From Membranipora membranacea (Eukaryota; Bryozoa; Gymnolaemata; Cheilostomatida; Membraniporidae): DNA of 64,000 bases. The notes under the pieces are model-generated. The model searched no databases, was not told where the DNA came from, and saw only the letters and a list, made by a program, of their open reading frames with translations. Of this stretch, positions 23,299 through 37,800 are shown in pieces. Position numbers and translations under genes: made by a program. Where the stretch lies: the NCBI GenBank assembly GCA_914767715.1, contig OU612072.1:18660001-18724000 (forward strand). Direction: 5' to 3'. Position 1 is the stretch's first letter, and every line of letters begins with the position of its first letter.

Positions 23299-26200
23299 TC
23301 AGTACATATTGAGTCTAGTGGTGATGAGAACCCTCAGTGTTTGATCGAAGGCAGTGCACACACATAGTCCTTGTTTGTCAGGTGACCAATCGAAGCTGCT
23401 GATTGGCTGAGTGGATAAGGCAGTATTCTGTATCAACTCTACAGACCCCATAACTCCCACTTCCTGTCCATCCTCTGCTTTATTGGCTCTTTTAGATGGG
23501 TAATTACTGAAAGTAAAGGAAATGATGTTACCAAAAGTGATAACATGATATGTCATTACATGACATTTACCTGATCGATACAGCAAGACTTGATTCATGC
23601 AGCAGAAGCAATGAACTTCTGTAGCCTTAGATCATTAGACCAGTGAACTACCACTCCCTAGGGTGGGGACGAAGTTATTCATGCAGCAGAAGTATATTCA
23701 GCAGAGATAAGTGTGACAGTCTGAGGTCTAACTCTAGTTTGGGGGCAGGCACATATTAGGTTCTAAGATTATATTGACTCCATCAATCAGGTATACACAT
23801 TCTAAACGCGTAATCTTGATGCTAGTGCGATTGTCAGTTATCCCTGAAGCACACCCTCAGGTCAGATTAATGTAAGCACTAAGCAGCAATGGACTTATAA
23901 GCTACAGAGAAAGCATACCATCCGCTCAAAAAACACGAGGCAAAGTATCTCTTAATCATTGACAACAATTTTTATATCCTTCACATTTCAATCGCAGTCA
24001 AATCCATCAGAGCGAAGTGGTGACATGACTGAGTGCATGTTGAATCTCTGTTTTTCGGTACCAATTAATTTTTGCAACTTTATTTATCTGCAAACTTACT
24101 ATTTCCATAGATTGAGGGTCCCTGTACCTCCACATGTCATAAATATATCTCTGTTCTGAGGTAGATGTTTCACACACCACACTGTAGATTTGTGAGCCTG
24201 AAATCAACAACGAGAAAACATTTACCTACTGTGAACATGAAATCAAAAGGTGAAACATTTTATTTTGCTTTTTTTATTTTGACTGAGCAATTGATATACT
24301 CTGTAAACTAAACATGGCTCAAATATGAGGTGATGTTGGTTTTATTTAAACAACGACATCAAAGTCAATGACTTGGTTCCAAATTTTATCACTTTGAGAC
24401 CATTAAAACAGGAGGAACCTGATTAGAATCCCACACAATGCCTCAGCTTTGCACAAGAATTCAGCGGTTTTGAACACTCTGTTGGCCGAAGGGATATCGT
24501 GACATTTGATCAGCATTCAATCCTCTGAGTTAGACATACAGCAGAACAAGATAATAGATCAGTTCCGGTCATAGGCTGATATTACCCGACGTGACTGACA
24601 TGTGTACACCACTTACCTTCTCAACTAGACTAGAGAAACCTTTTGTTTCATGCTGTGTTCTCATATCATAGACATGGAACTTTGATTCTAATGTTGTGGC
24701 TACTAACTTATTCATGTCTATGTCCTTCCTGTCGAATTCTACTGACACTATCTGCAATAAAAGTAATGAAGCATATTTAAATAAATTGTAAGGTCAGATT
24801 TATCACCATTAGAGTTTTGCACCTTAACTTTATTGATATAAACTCGACACTATTCATATTTTGGATAGATCAGTGTATGATGGAAAACTATCAAAACTAA
24901 CAACTAATTTACTGTTTCCTAACATGTCCTCAATGTTGGAAAACTGATTATTTGTGCTTGCAATGATTCAATGATTCAACGATAACGTATTCACTTGATT
25001 TGACATTTTATTTCTCATTCATACGGAGTTGTCCATACTCAAATTGAGCAGAGGAGGCAACTCTAAGTGGAGTTTTCTTGATCTGCTCTGATGATAATTG
25101 AAGCTTCAGTACCCAGATATAGTTATATGGTGGTAGTAGCATTGACTATTAACCAAATACGTCAATTATTTGAAGGTTGGTTGATAATGACATTTCATTT
25201 TAAGCAGTCAGAGTAGTGAAAGGCAACAATGGACTTTCTCACAGTGATTTTCCAATACCACACTGTTCAAATCTTCTTCTTTTTCTAGAGTATCGATGCC
25301 GTGAATTTGGCATCAATGCCTGATATTGTTCCTGCAGTGTTTGCTGATCACAAGCGCTACCTTTAATCTACCCACAAAGAGCTTAAAAACTCACCCCGTT
25401 CTTGAGATTATTCTCCCAGCGTAAGGCCATCTTCCTTAGATCAAATAATTTAATGTCACCATTATCATATCCAGCAGCCACACAGCGATCGTGTACATTG
25501 AATGCATGTCCTACAACAATATGTAATATATAAACGATGTAGGCTTCATTACATGATCAATATTGGAGTCATCTTGCATCAAATCTACATGAATAGTGCA
25601 TCAGGCATGTATTGCCAATGGCAACTTCTGCCTACTCTTGTATTGCCTTTGTGGCATTGGACGGCAGCCATTTTTGTTTGGCCAAATGACAAGGCTACAG
25701 TCTGTGGTTTTGAAAATTTCAGACTGTGAACTACTTATTAGCACATGGAATATATTACTAGTGGATCTTACTTACTCACAAAAAAAAACAACTGCAATAT
25801 GCTGGTATTGCTCAGGATGGAGGCGCGCTGAGATGTTGACTCTTAATCTTACCAAAAGCCACGGCCCAGCAGTCCCTCTTAGCTTCTCCCTCTCCTGGTT
25901 CCATCGTCGCTACAGGATCTCCTTTCTGTCTCGGATCCCAAACCTTAACAAGTCCATCTCTACTACCCGTCACCAATTCGGGAGCACCTGCAAACAAAAT
26001 ACACAGTCAACAACTTAAGGTCACCTGCAAATATAATACAGTCTACCTGTCACCAACTCAGGGGCGCTTGCACAAGAATACATAGAAATGTAAAACTGTT
26101 ACCATGTCTGTAGCACCTGAGGAGTACAATTCATAATAAGAAAAAAATCCACCCGTCAACAACCTACAAGGATATTAAATGAACATGACAGTCAATCTAA

Positions 26201-28601
26201 TGAAGTGAAATATGACATGTGAAATATGACAGTATATGATATTTCATATGATATATAAATTGTAACCGTCCCCAATTTAAGAAAGTCTGCAGGATGAAAG
26301 TACGCCTGTCACATTTTAAGATGTTTTTTATGTAACTTAAGTTTACCTTCTCCAATGCCAAGACCGCCAACTCCATCTATTGCATTGATTATTTCACTGT
26401 GTCCTTTAGCCGAGTAGACTGGTATCGTGGGGTCTTCTAAATTCCTGTTACAAAAGTAGATAAATCTAAATCACTTTTAACAGTTGTACACCATTTGTAG
26501 TAGTCACAGAGTAAGGATAAACAGAGGGGACACTTCAATTATCGTTATAGTGCCTGCGGTTTTGATCCACTGGGGGAAAATCATCAATCTGGCCACCTGC
26601 AAATTTCAGTAATTATTTAAGTTACAATGTGAGGTTTTAAGCAGACATACCTACCTTTGATAGGTCATAATTCATTCTGTATATATCCCAAAGACTGATT
26701 TCCAACTTTTTTGAACCTTCAAGCTATACACCATATTGTTGTCATTTTTTGCTAGGATACATAGGCTATGAGTTATTATGGGTTTTTAAAATGAGTTTAT
26801 CCATATAGATTTACATGTGACAATTGATGGATGGCTGGTCATCAAAATTAGGAAATGTCCGTGTACTGACCCAAGCCGCTTGTTAATCTATATGATATAA
26901 CTCATTTTAAAAACCCATATAAATCATAGCCTATGTATCCTAGCATAAAATGACAATAGTATGGTGTATAGCTTGAAGGTTGGACATTTCAAAAAAGTTG
27001 GAAATCAGTCTTTGGGGTGAACACAGAAAGACTGATGGCCCAACAAAGGTAGGCATGTATGTATGAGAAAATCCCTTATTAGCTTATATATTTATTGAAA
27101 ATTGGCAGGTGGCCAGATGATGATTTTCACCCAGTAGCTCAAAAACCGCAGGCACTATAACGATCATTGAAGTGTCCCCTCTGTTTATCCTTACTCTGTG
27201 TAGTAGTCTTTTCCATATTATCAAGTTGAAATTTGATTTTTCAACTAGATTGAGCAGTGTAAGTGATCACAGAAAACCTATAAAAAGCTTCTTCATAAGC
27301 CTTGTTTAGAGGTTATGTGGGCAAGCTTCAGTATATAAATAGGAAGCAGTATAAGTACAGTCAGTTTAGAGAAATGGTTGACTACAATCAGGGGGTTTAA
27401 TACACACCACAACCCAAGGTCAGATATTGGTTGCAAGGCTCCATCAACAGCACTAGTCATCGGACTAGAATGACTCTGTTTAGTGACAAGTGGTTATTTC
27501 ATAATGCTGTACACACAGGCCTATGAATTCAGAGTTTGTTTATTAGGAAGGTCTTTAGACTTGTTGAGATTAATTCGGTTGGTGGTTGTGGAAACAAAAC
27601 TCCAAGGTATTATTAGCCTATGAATTAAAATCATATACTGATCATTATCAATAGTTTTTGGAGAGACACTATGGACTTACACTTGTAGTTTTTCGAAAAC
27701 CAATATAACAACTGATCCATTCATGATACAAATGACAGAGAAAGGAAATCCTTACTCTTCTGAGACAGGGGAATAGAGCCATGCTTCGAAGTTTGGATAC
27801 TGGGGAAAATTGTTGGCTAATGGTTCAATTTATCTGTTTATCAGTTTATTTATTTAGCACAAATATGGTTATGTACTAGGTTTGGACTCTTACCATATAC
27901 AAACTTTGCCCTCAAAGTCACCAGTAGCTAGATATCTCTGTTGGAAACTTGAAGCACCAAATGTACAACACTTCAATGAAGTTCCTTTGTCTACCTGCAA
28001 TTACAGTGGCAACAACAATTAGATCTCATCTCATGAAAGCACAACAAAGCTGATTGAGTTGCCAGCTAAGCTGTTGATGATCATGTGAGTTTATGTAGAT
28101 AACAATTTGATCATGTAAGCAATGAACAAGGCAACAGAAATATGCCAGTGAAATTAATATAAGCTATATAGGAGTGGCTCTTTCAAAGTTTTAGGTTTTA
28201 TATGCATGATGATCATGAGTAGAGTAAATTTATGGAGGGATTAATTGAGAAAACAAACTTATGTGCTAACAGAGGGGTAAGTTTCTAGGCATGATGTCAG
28301 GGAAGGACAAAGTTGAAACTAAGTACATCATGTGTAAGGTGTTGCAGGTGATTATGAGAAGGGAAGAAGAGAAGGGTACAACTAATTGAGGTGAGAAAAA
28401 ACTTTAATTAACATAACAACAACTTACTTGCTTCAATAATTCAACATCACCATGAGAAACTTCATAGATTTGTATTGTTGCTGTGCCCTTTGGCTGGTTT
28501 CCTATAGTCACAAACTTAGCACTAGAAGGTATCCATTTAGTGTCAAAGAGTGTGTAGTTCAATGCCTTGTGGGCATGGAGAATTATCTGTGGTTTATCCA
28601 T
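23299..28601 (-). CDS. WDR92: WD-repeat protein WDR92 (DNAAF10, Monad), complete
   Basis: Eight exons: 28601-28428, 27994-27894, 26444-26347, 25987-25853, 25510-25395, 24751-24617, 24197-24100, 23506-23299. All junctions are GT-AG and in phase, giving 354 residues, close to the ~357 of vertebrate WDR92. Family-specific strings are clear: [17 protein letters not shown] at the start, [93 protein letters not shown], and [20 protein letters not shown] near the end. It forms a seven-bladed propeller. In animals it acts in the cytoplasm with R2TP-like HSP90 co-chaperones to assemble axonemal dynein arms, which suggests this animal has motile cilia. No residues appear missing. Intron 2 carries a 696-bp foldback element. 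Confidence 0.96.
26505..27200. mobile_element. 696-bp foldback element in WDR92 intron 2
   Basis: Arms of about 300 bp are inverted copies: the left begins CACAGAGTAAGGATAAACAG and the right ends with its complement. Internal matches include CTATAGTGCCTGCGG-like and CATAGCCTATGTATCCTAGC-like blocks. The flanks are TAGTAGT at 26498-26504 and 27201-27207, a probable 7-bp target duplication. No reading frame is evident, so it is non-autonomous. Confidence 0.85.
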
Positions 28602-31600
28602 TTTCTAGAAGAATCTCCAAGCAACATCCAAACAAGAAATCAAATATGGCAGGCTTTTCAGTAAACTAGGTGTTCATTGGTGGAAGTTGTAAACAACTTC
28701 CGATTCAATAGATTGTTAGAAAAGTTTTTTTTCTAAGAATAAAAATCCATTAAATAATCTCTATCTCTGAAATTCAATATGCAACAATAATTGATATGTA
28801 AATATCTATTTGAAATATTACGAAATTATTTTTTATCAAAAGAAACCAAGCTGAAATAAACCATGATATTTCTACTTTTTGTTACCCCAAGATGTAAACA
28901 GGTAAAGCAAGACTGAAGAAGAAAACAGATGAGAGTTAGTGACTTTTTTTAAACTAGTCAAGGAAGAGGAAAAACACTGTTTTCTGTTCGTCACCAACGT
29001 CCTGTGCCAGTTTCTGTTCTAAAGTGAGTACTTGGACTAAATTAGCTAGGTGTGCTACATGTACACACTTATGGGTGTGTTTTTGTCAGTCTGGAAAGCC
29101 ATTATTAATACAATAAAGTATGACTGTCTGTGTGTGTGTGTGTTGTTGTATGTTGTTGTCTGATCATCAATGAAGGACTTTTGTTTGTTTGCTCAGTAAG
29201 TTTGTTAGTCTCCAGTCTTTGCTGTAAGTGCACTAACAAAAACATGAACATAATACATGATTTGAGCTTCAAATCAATAGTTAAGGTTATCATCACTGTC
29301 AGTAGAGTAGAGAAGTTTAGTAGTACTACTTCTCTACTGACAGTAGAGTAGTCCAGTGGTAGTCAAGTCCAAGTGGGAAGGGAGCAAGCAATACCAAGGA
29401 GTAATAGGTCTACATATCAAAGATAGATAGATATATTATTGGATAGATAGAAAGATGATACGGCAGGCATCTGCCCTGGAGTTGCAAAATATAAATTCTG
29501 CCCATATGTGTGTTTACCTTCTATAAAAATAACTTTCACCCTCTCCCATACCCATGAATGTTAGCTTGACATGAGCATTATTATTATTAGGATACTGCTC
29601 ATCATGCTTGTTTGTAACAATTTGCAATGACGAATGAGGTCTATTTTCCTTATCCTAGCCCACCAGTTTTACTCTTATCTATGTGCTGAGACAGACATGC
29701 AGGCATGAATACTGCCAATTAAGTCCTGTATCAACCAATCCATCCACCTGCACCAGGCTGGTTGAATAGTGAGTACGTACAATATGTAGCGCTAATGTCT
29801 GTGCAAGGAGCCACAGGAACTCATTAGTCTGTGTATGCTACAGAGGTGGTTTATCTGCAGTATACAAGGGCTAACTCGATCTTGTCTGTTGAAAAAGAAG
29901 AAAACATATAATCTAATTATTCCAATTGGAATAGGTACAAGCAGTAGTGTAAGGGTACCGATGCACTTCTATGAATTAGTTTCGGTTTGTTTAGGTAGAC
30001 CTTGTCGACCCGATGACAACAGAAGTGAGTGAAGAGTATGCATATCACTCTGTTCGATGTTTGACCTGACCAATTTAGGACACCCGCACTAACTGTAGCC
30101 CATATGAAACTGAGTACCTCTCTCGAATAAGCCCGCTCCTTGATGTGCTGCATAGCATCAAGTACTAATCTGTCGATCTCATATAAGCAGACTAATTTTT
30201 AGTCCAAATGCTCCTGTGAGGCAAGGTTCATTATAGGGCATCGCTCTTATCCTTCCAGAACCTAGACTTATATCAGATATGTTGGCGTTATGAAGAAGTC
30301 TGAACTGTTATGCAATCTATGGATATGGAATTGTTGAACATATCACTGCTGTCAGAGAAGTCCTAGTCTTGTCGCAGGTTGTCCTTTGTAGACGTTAGTT
30401 TAGAGTCTTTCCATGCCTTAGTATGTGTCAGTGATAGTAATAGTAATAAAATCCATCCATCCTTATCTTCTATTCTACTCTGACGCTTGTCGTCTGCTAC
30501 ATGATGGCCTTTCCTGTATATACTTCTACTTTAGAATATAATTAAATAATTTATGATTAATGTGAGTATTCACTTCGGGTGTTGTCTCTCTCCAAATGCC
30601 AGCATCTCTGCAGAAAGCCTTCAGTAACAACACTGTCCCGATAAATCACTCGCTATTCAAGTCAAGGACAGCTAATCTGCGGATTGTCCTAAACTATATA
30701 ACTTACCGCTACTTCTAATTACAATTTTCTTGATTGTAGATAAGCTGGAAGCTATGATACTGAAGGTGATATAGTATTAGATTGTTGACAGTGTTCTGCA
30801 GCAGCTCTTAGTAAGTAAGAGATTAGATTGGCCAGATAAGACAGGTGCCCCCTGATACGACAGGTGCCCCCTGATGAAGCTGTATACAGTGTCACCTCAT
30901 CAGCAGCAGACAGACTCATCCACTAATGACTTAGAGAAAGAGAACCTAAAGTCTACTCATGTAAGTCTAGTCTGAGCGCTCCAGACCCTTGCCGACGGCC
31001 TACGGCTGGGGAAGTAAATCCAAATATTTGGTTTTATAAAGTGAGATGAAACATATGTTTTTATAGCATGATTGATCAACGTTGTCCATAGCGTATTTTA
31101 GATCAAAATTGTAAAACCTTCATTAGGCCTGTAGGTTTGTTGACAGCAAGATTACAAAGGTAACTGATGAGTAGCATTTTAAATCCCTGCTCCCAACTTG
31201 AAACTACAGCAAGATCGACCGGCGCTGCCCAATGTCATCTTTAGAGATAAAAATCTTTCAGCCTTCATTATAAGTTTGATGTATCATGTTTTGATGGTTA
31301 AAAAAATGGGCATCTTGCCAATTTCAATCTCAGAATTATACCTATTCTTGACAAGGTTGTTGGCAAGATCCATGCCCATCAGTTCTCACATTAAATACCG
31401 CTCTGTAACATTTGTTAGATTTATGGTGAGCTCACAACACACCTACATACCAAGATACTACAATGTGAACCATTCAGTGCTAAAAATCGGATGCTTTTTT
31501 ACTTTTACATAGCCTAACTGACTGTTAGCTAAATATCATGTTTGCGACTTTTTCATAGTAAATCAAAAATATCATAGGCCTACTGTGTTACTGCCTACTC

Positions 31601-31850
31601 AATAGCTGTGAATGAATAAGGCTAAACAGTTCACCATGTCTAAAGACTTGGAGATAGCCTTCTCACGATGCTATTTTTTTTGTCGCCGAAACAAAAAAGT
31701 AGCCGCATGACTAACTTGGAGAGCTTACCTACAAATAACCTCGGTACAGTGTAGGCGCTTAGGATTTTGAGAACCTAGCTACTCCTCGGTGCAGTGTAGA
31801 TTTTTATGTGGATTGTTTTCTTCTTGTTGTAGACATCGTCTTTGTGTAGA
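28602..31850. promoter_or_regulatory. Divergent intergenic interval between WDR92 and CTDSPL2
   Basis: The two genes are transcribed away from each other, so promoters for both should lie here. The CTDSPL2 start codon is preceded within 20 bases by an acceptor-like tract (ttcttcttgttgtag at 31818-31832), pointing to an upstream non-coding exon. Other contents: a hairpin at 28680-28704, a hairpin at about 29303-29342 (GTAGAGAAGT arms), a short AGAT repeat near 29421, and a tandem duplication of GACAGGTGCCCCCTGAT at about 30840-30875. No additional coding exon was found. Confidence 0.45.
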
Positions 31851-34800
31851 ATGAGCGGCTCTGTAGAGACCTGTGCTCTCGTCTCAGCTCTCGCTCCACT
31901 TACTACCGCCGCTGCTAGGAAGAGAAAATCAGCTTCCTCCGATACCTCGGCAGGCAGAGCTAAAATCTCCCCTGATTCTACGCCTGTATCCACCCCTGAG
32001 AACTCATCAAGCAGCGGGAACAACTCGAGCAGTGAAGACGAGGTGACATCGTCGTCAGCAAAACCGTCAATGAGCCGGCTTACTATATCACTACCTGCGG
32101 CCTCAGTTACCGGGGCTATCAACTCTACTACTACTACTCATAATAATGATCTCAACAACAATAATCATCAACTGCATAAGGACGGCAGCGGAGGGGGCGG
32201 AGTCAGCGATCCACTGGTGCTCAGGGGTGAGTAAGAGCTTAGTAATGTAGCCCATGAAAAAAGGAGTGACTGTCGGATTTTAACGTCTTAGAATAGGCCC
32301 CGGCGTATCAATCTCTCTCAGAGTAATCAAGTGAAATATTACCATGGGATATGACAGCGCCAGTTTGAAGCTGTGAATTAATGCAAAAGATAACTTCAAC
32401 CGCTACAACTTATTTTAGTTGAGAAGTTGCTCTAGAAAATTTGGTCACTCAGTGTAAGCAAGGAGTAACGCTGTTACTCCTTGGTGTAAGGTCTCACGAC
32501 ACAATGGCATAGAAAGCTGCTCTGTTTCTAACCAGTAGGCCTAGCTTTTTTTAGTCATTAGTGGTGTTTTTCATTTTCTCAATACTCATTGACCAAATTG
32601 AAGAAACTGTGTCTTTTTCCAGTAGGCCTAGCCTGTTAAGGATTTAGTGGTATTCTTAATTTTCTCAGTACTTGGCATAGATAATTTTCTGTTTTGTCTA
32701 TGGTACTTGGTAACAAAGGTTGGGATCAAATTAAGGCCAACAACCTATATGGCATGCCTCATAGTTTTGTGTCGGAAAGGATAAGTTTACTTAGTCATCC
32801 ACACTTCGCCGATAAAACTTATGATGATTAGAAGCGAAATAGACACGATGGTGGTGTACATGCAGGTATATAGTCGGCTCCTAACGTAATATATCCTTTG
32901 AAATATTGATTGGCAGATACAATATCAAATTCACCGAGGATAAGCTGACTTAGTAGCACTAGGACTTTACCTTTTATCTCGTCACCTATCTCAAATGTAG
33001 TGGCCATGGCAGTCCGTTTTTCTGGCCTTCCTCAGTTATCATAAATCATTTCTTCTTGATTTATGCTGTGGGATCATTTGTTGTGTTTTGTTTGTTGAGT
33101 TGCCATTTTTCAATGATCTTATGTTTATATTGGAAGTCTCAGCTAGCCCTATTTGTATCAATTGCTATGGCACTAAAGCTGAGCCATGAACTTCAGTTTC
33201 GGTGGGGGGAGCTTTGGGAACTCGTTGGACAGTTTATAAGTTTCACTTATAAACTTTATGGGTCCCAACGTGTTGCGAATATTCTTCCCGAGTTATTTTG
33301 ATAAACACATCTTAGAGGTTCCCGCTCCTAGCCGGATCTTGTGGTAGTTATGGAAGTACGATAGGTTTTTTGTCCGCTAGCAAAAAGAGGAAGCCTGTCC
33401 CTAATAATGTTTGTACTATGGCATGGCACCATCTAGTAGGTCTTATTTTAGTTTCCAAGTTCTTTGGATTTGGTGCCGGATTGTACCATGTCTGTAATAT
33501 TCAAAAATACCGTGGTTAGTTGTAGTGGTAGTACTATTTTATATTTTGTCTACAAGAACACTGCACGGATTTTATGCAGGCGATGTCAGCATTGAGTGTA
33601 AGCGATGCTCTCCGAATCCTTTGCATGTAACAATGCCAGGCATTAAAAAGCTGGCGCAGTGCCAACATTTTGATAGGCTGTTATTCAATGATAATCATTG
33701 CCAGTCAAATGAGGACTAGGTTTATTGTCAGTAAACGCTTGTTGTTGCCTTTTTAATCTTTAGACGAGCAAAGTTGTTTACGAGCTCAAGGCAATAACCC
33801 AACTATGGTAGCTAGTTTCACCCGGCTTACTAGCTGAAATACCATCTCTTTGTTTGCTGCGTGTATTATCAAGTCTAGTCTAGAGTTAAGGTAGTCAATT
33901 TGGCCGCTCCTAGTCCCAGCATTAACACATAGAAAGGACAGATTACAGTAATACTGTCTGTCTTAATACTAGAGTCATCATGGAAATTAACATCGTCCTT
34001 TCACTGATGATTGCAAAACTAGAGGCCTTCTCCCTGGCCTCTAAGCGGTCTTGGTTAAGTGAATCTGCCCCACCGTATTGAGTAGGCTAAGGATACAGGC
34101 CTAATGTCTCGGAGCTTCGGCGATATTCTACAGCTTCGTTTGTTATTTAGTTAGAGAAATGGTCTGGTTGGGGTTATGTCCATAACATTTACATTATGCT
34201 GGCAATACTGGACCTTATGCTGAGACTTAGACAGGCTGTCGGAGCCCTCATATTATTTCATTCCATTCAACTACAGTTAGGTATGGCTAGTGATAGCTGT
34301 ATATGGATACCGGTCCGCCATGGTGTTTTATTATCAATGCTTTGTACGAAATTTTAGACCTTTGTACCAAGGTAAATAGTACTTACTCAACATTGGACAT
34401 AAAAACTGTCTCAAATCACCCAATACAAGCCTACAAGGTCCCATCATCCAGTTGCCAATAATGATGAAAGCCTTGCCAATAGTGTCACACAATTTTGGCA
34501 ACGGTTCATAAAAATCTTGGCAAGCCGCACAGCGCATCACAGTCTATTTAAATCACCTCTTGCCGGCAACAACACTGCAGCGATGATAGCATGACGGACA
34601 AGACAAGGCGTAAACATGTTTGCTTTAGTAGAGATAGCTGAGTGTTTTTATAATGCGGTTTATTTTGTGGTTTTAGTCCCTGTTTGGATATTATATAGTT
34701 TTTGAAGGCAGTGATGTTGTTTACTGTTTTGTAATGATTCATGATAGGTAGCGAGAGTGTTTTGTTGTGGATTTATTTTTATTGTCAGGTTTATGATTGT

Positions 34801-37800
34801 GAAAGATTTGATTTAAACAATCTAGGCCTTTTCTAGTCCATCGGGCCGGTACATTTAAGTACATTAGCCAACCAGCATAATTATAATGACTTTCAGCTCA
34901 GTTCTGATGGGTGATGGATTTGTTGGTTTTAATCCTTTGACAGTTGAATAAGACTGACATTATATACTGTCACCTAGTTAGTCAAGGGAAGGAATGCATC
35001 TTGTCGTCTCTCTTTGCGTTTGAGGGTGGGGACAGAATTTAAAAGAAGAAGACATGTGGCCGTCACACAGCAGTGGCAGTCCCAATATTATACTATTGTA
35101 CTTTAAGGTGCCTCTGGCTTAGATCCAACATATAAGGCTGTTTGAAATCATGTGACATGTCTGAAATTCAAATAATATTGTGCGTGTTCTTGTCGCTAAA
35201 AAGGGTCCTTGGGTACATTGTGGGTTCAGATACTTTCAGTTATCAAGTTGATTGCGTCATGTTGACAAAACTGATTATATATTGAAACTTCAAGTGTCAC
35301 CTAATATATCCTAGCTGCTGGTTTCCATGGCGATGTTAAAATGTATTAAAAGGTGGCAAAATAAAGTAGGATTGTTGATTGATGATTTTTTAACAGATTA
35401 TGGCTGGGTACCTGCCATAATATTGCTGGTGACAAGATTTCCTTCCTGTAATCTATTCGCAATGATTTCTACGGCTGGTTTGGATGTCAATAATTCAACT
35501 AACTGACCAGTAACAAGACTAGGCAGATAATTTAGGTCAAGGTCATCTTTTGAATGTTCACATGAATGTTATTAAGAATAAAGCTGTGGCTACACACGGC
35601 CCGTATTTTCCATAGGATTGCGGCACTTTTAGTATGGCCAGATTGCTAGGATAGCAGACCCAAAATGTATTGTTATTGAAAGGAAAAGGCCTGGCTATTA
35701 ATAGGCGTGTGTAGCACGTTGACCAATACATAGCCTTACTAAAAGTTTCCCAATCCTATGGACAGTACAGCGGCTGTGAAGCCAGAGATTAAGGCTAGGC
35801 TGTCACACTACAAAGTTAATTTCTGCCAGCAAAACAAACGCACTAGATAACCTCTCGATGCGACACCACTATTTGTGGTTAGTGTACCGCTATAGCATTG
35901 TGACCGACCCGGCATGTGGGAAACCAGCACAACAAGAAAGCCTGAAGGAAATCTTCTGCTATCACTGCTAACACTATGTAGGCCATGATTTGTAGCTTTC
36001 ATCGTCTACATTTTGGTGTCAGCGAAAAGTAAGACATTGAAAAGTCGCCTGTTTTGTCTTATATCATGGGATATATGTGGAGTGAACTCATCCCATAATA
36101 TTGAGCTAGTAAGGGAAAGTGAATTTTACCAGCATGGAAGCAACTCCTCTTTCTTAAATCCTGTACTAGGCATAATGATAACAATTGCTTGACATCAAGT
36201 TCATCTAAGAATTCCAACTCGTAAAATCATGAACTCGAGTTGGTCTGATAAATTATAGACTGTGCTCAAGTTGCCTGTAAGCCTAGGTGAAGCAGCAAAC
36301 ATCCTAGTTATCTATTTTTAGAATACTAGGGCCTTGAAAATTATTCATAAGATTGGTTTAGTAACATTATGATGTCATCGTTTTTCAGGACAGGATCTGC
36401 AAATATAACCGCATTTCACTAGACTGAGTTTAATCTTATTGCCTGCATTCAGAGTTGCTCCTGATTTACTGATGACCAGTGGAAGGGAGCAACTGGAATG
36501 CTGGCAATCGCATTAAACTTGATCTAGAATTTCACGGACTCTCAGTCTCTCTGCTATGTTATGTAATAAAGTATTTTGTTGTTGATGATTACAGGGTTTA
36601 GTGATGGTGAGATGTCACCCGCTAAGTCAGGCTCACTCTTCTCCCCGACGTTTCGGTTTCCGGACACAGCGTCGAGTTCTAACGGATCCCGCCCAGTCAC
36701 CCCTTCAATCAATGGCAGTCAGCCACCTAGCAAGGAGTCATCCCCAGCTAAAACAAAAACTACACCAACCACTCAGCACCAACAACTCAATCATAACGTA
36801 GTCATCACAGCAGCCGAGATCAATCATAAAACCTCTCCTCACAAGCCAGAAGCTACTGCAGTGGTCGCTGGTGCGGAACCATCAGAGGGGCGGAGCTTAG
36901 CCGTTAGCTCTGATGATGTGGGCGGATCTTCTGGTTGTAGGAGGCGGAGGTTTGTGAGTGGACCGGCTGCCTGTGGTCAGCGAATGGGCGGAGAGGACGA
37001 TGAAGTCTTCTTAGCCTCGGTCTCCCAGCAGCAGGTAGATAAAGCTAATTGTCTTTTGAAATGAGAATTTAGTAAAAGTTTTATTTTGGGAATTAATGTC
37101 TTGTCTTCAATAGACAGTGTTCTGAGCTCTTATTTATGCCTCAATTCGGAGTTGTCCTCTCTCCAGTTTGGTACTTTTAACCCACGCCGCATAGGAAAAA
37201 CCTGCTGAAAGAGTGTTACCTTGAAAATTGCTTATGTTAGGATAAAAATGAGTTTTGATTCAGAGTCTGCACCATCGAAAACCTGTGAGACAGGGTTTCC
37301 AAATCATTGGAGGCTTGAATGTTGTTAAATCTTAATTTTAGTGACGAAACTTTTGAAAAATTCTGCCAAATTGTCTGCAAAACAGGCAGTAAATGCTATA
37401 ATTGACTATCCAAATACTATAATTATTTCCCAAACTATGTCCATATGAGTTTTCAATGCTGCAGATTCTGAATCAAAAATAATTTTTATCCTATTATAAG
37501 CGGTTGTCAAGATAACCCTCTTTTCAGCACGTTTTTCCTATGCAGCGTGGGTTAAAAGTACCAAACTGGAGAGAGGACAACTCCGAATTGAGGCCTAAAT
37601 CAGAGCTCAGAAAACTGTCTATAAGATTTGATTATCAGAGTACAGGTACACATAGTGTTCAAGGCCCGGAAAGCAAGTTTTCTCTTGCAACTAGTGTTTA
37701 TCAAACTTGCATTATTTGAAATAAGAATTTGGAAAAAAATGTTTATTTTGGAAACTATTGAAATCAGTCAAGTTAATCACAAACAATCAGAAGGTGGTTT

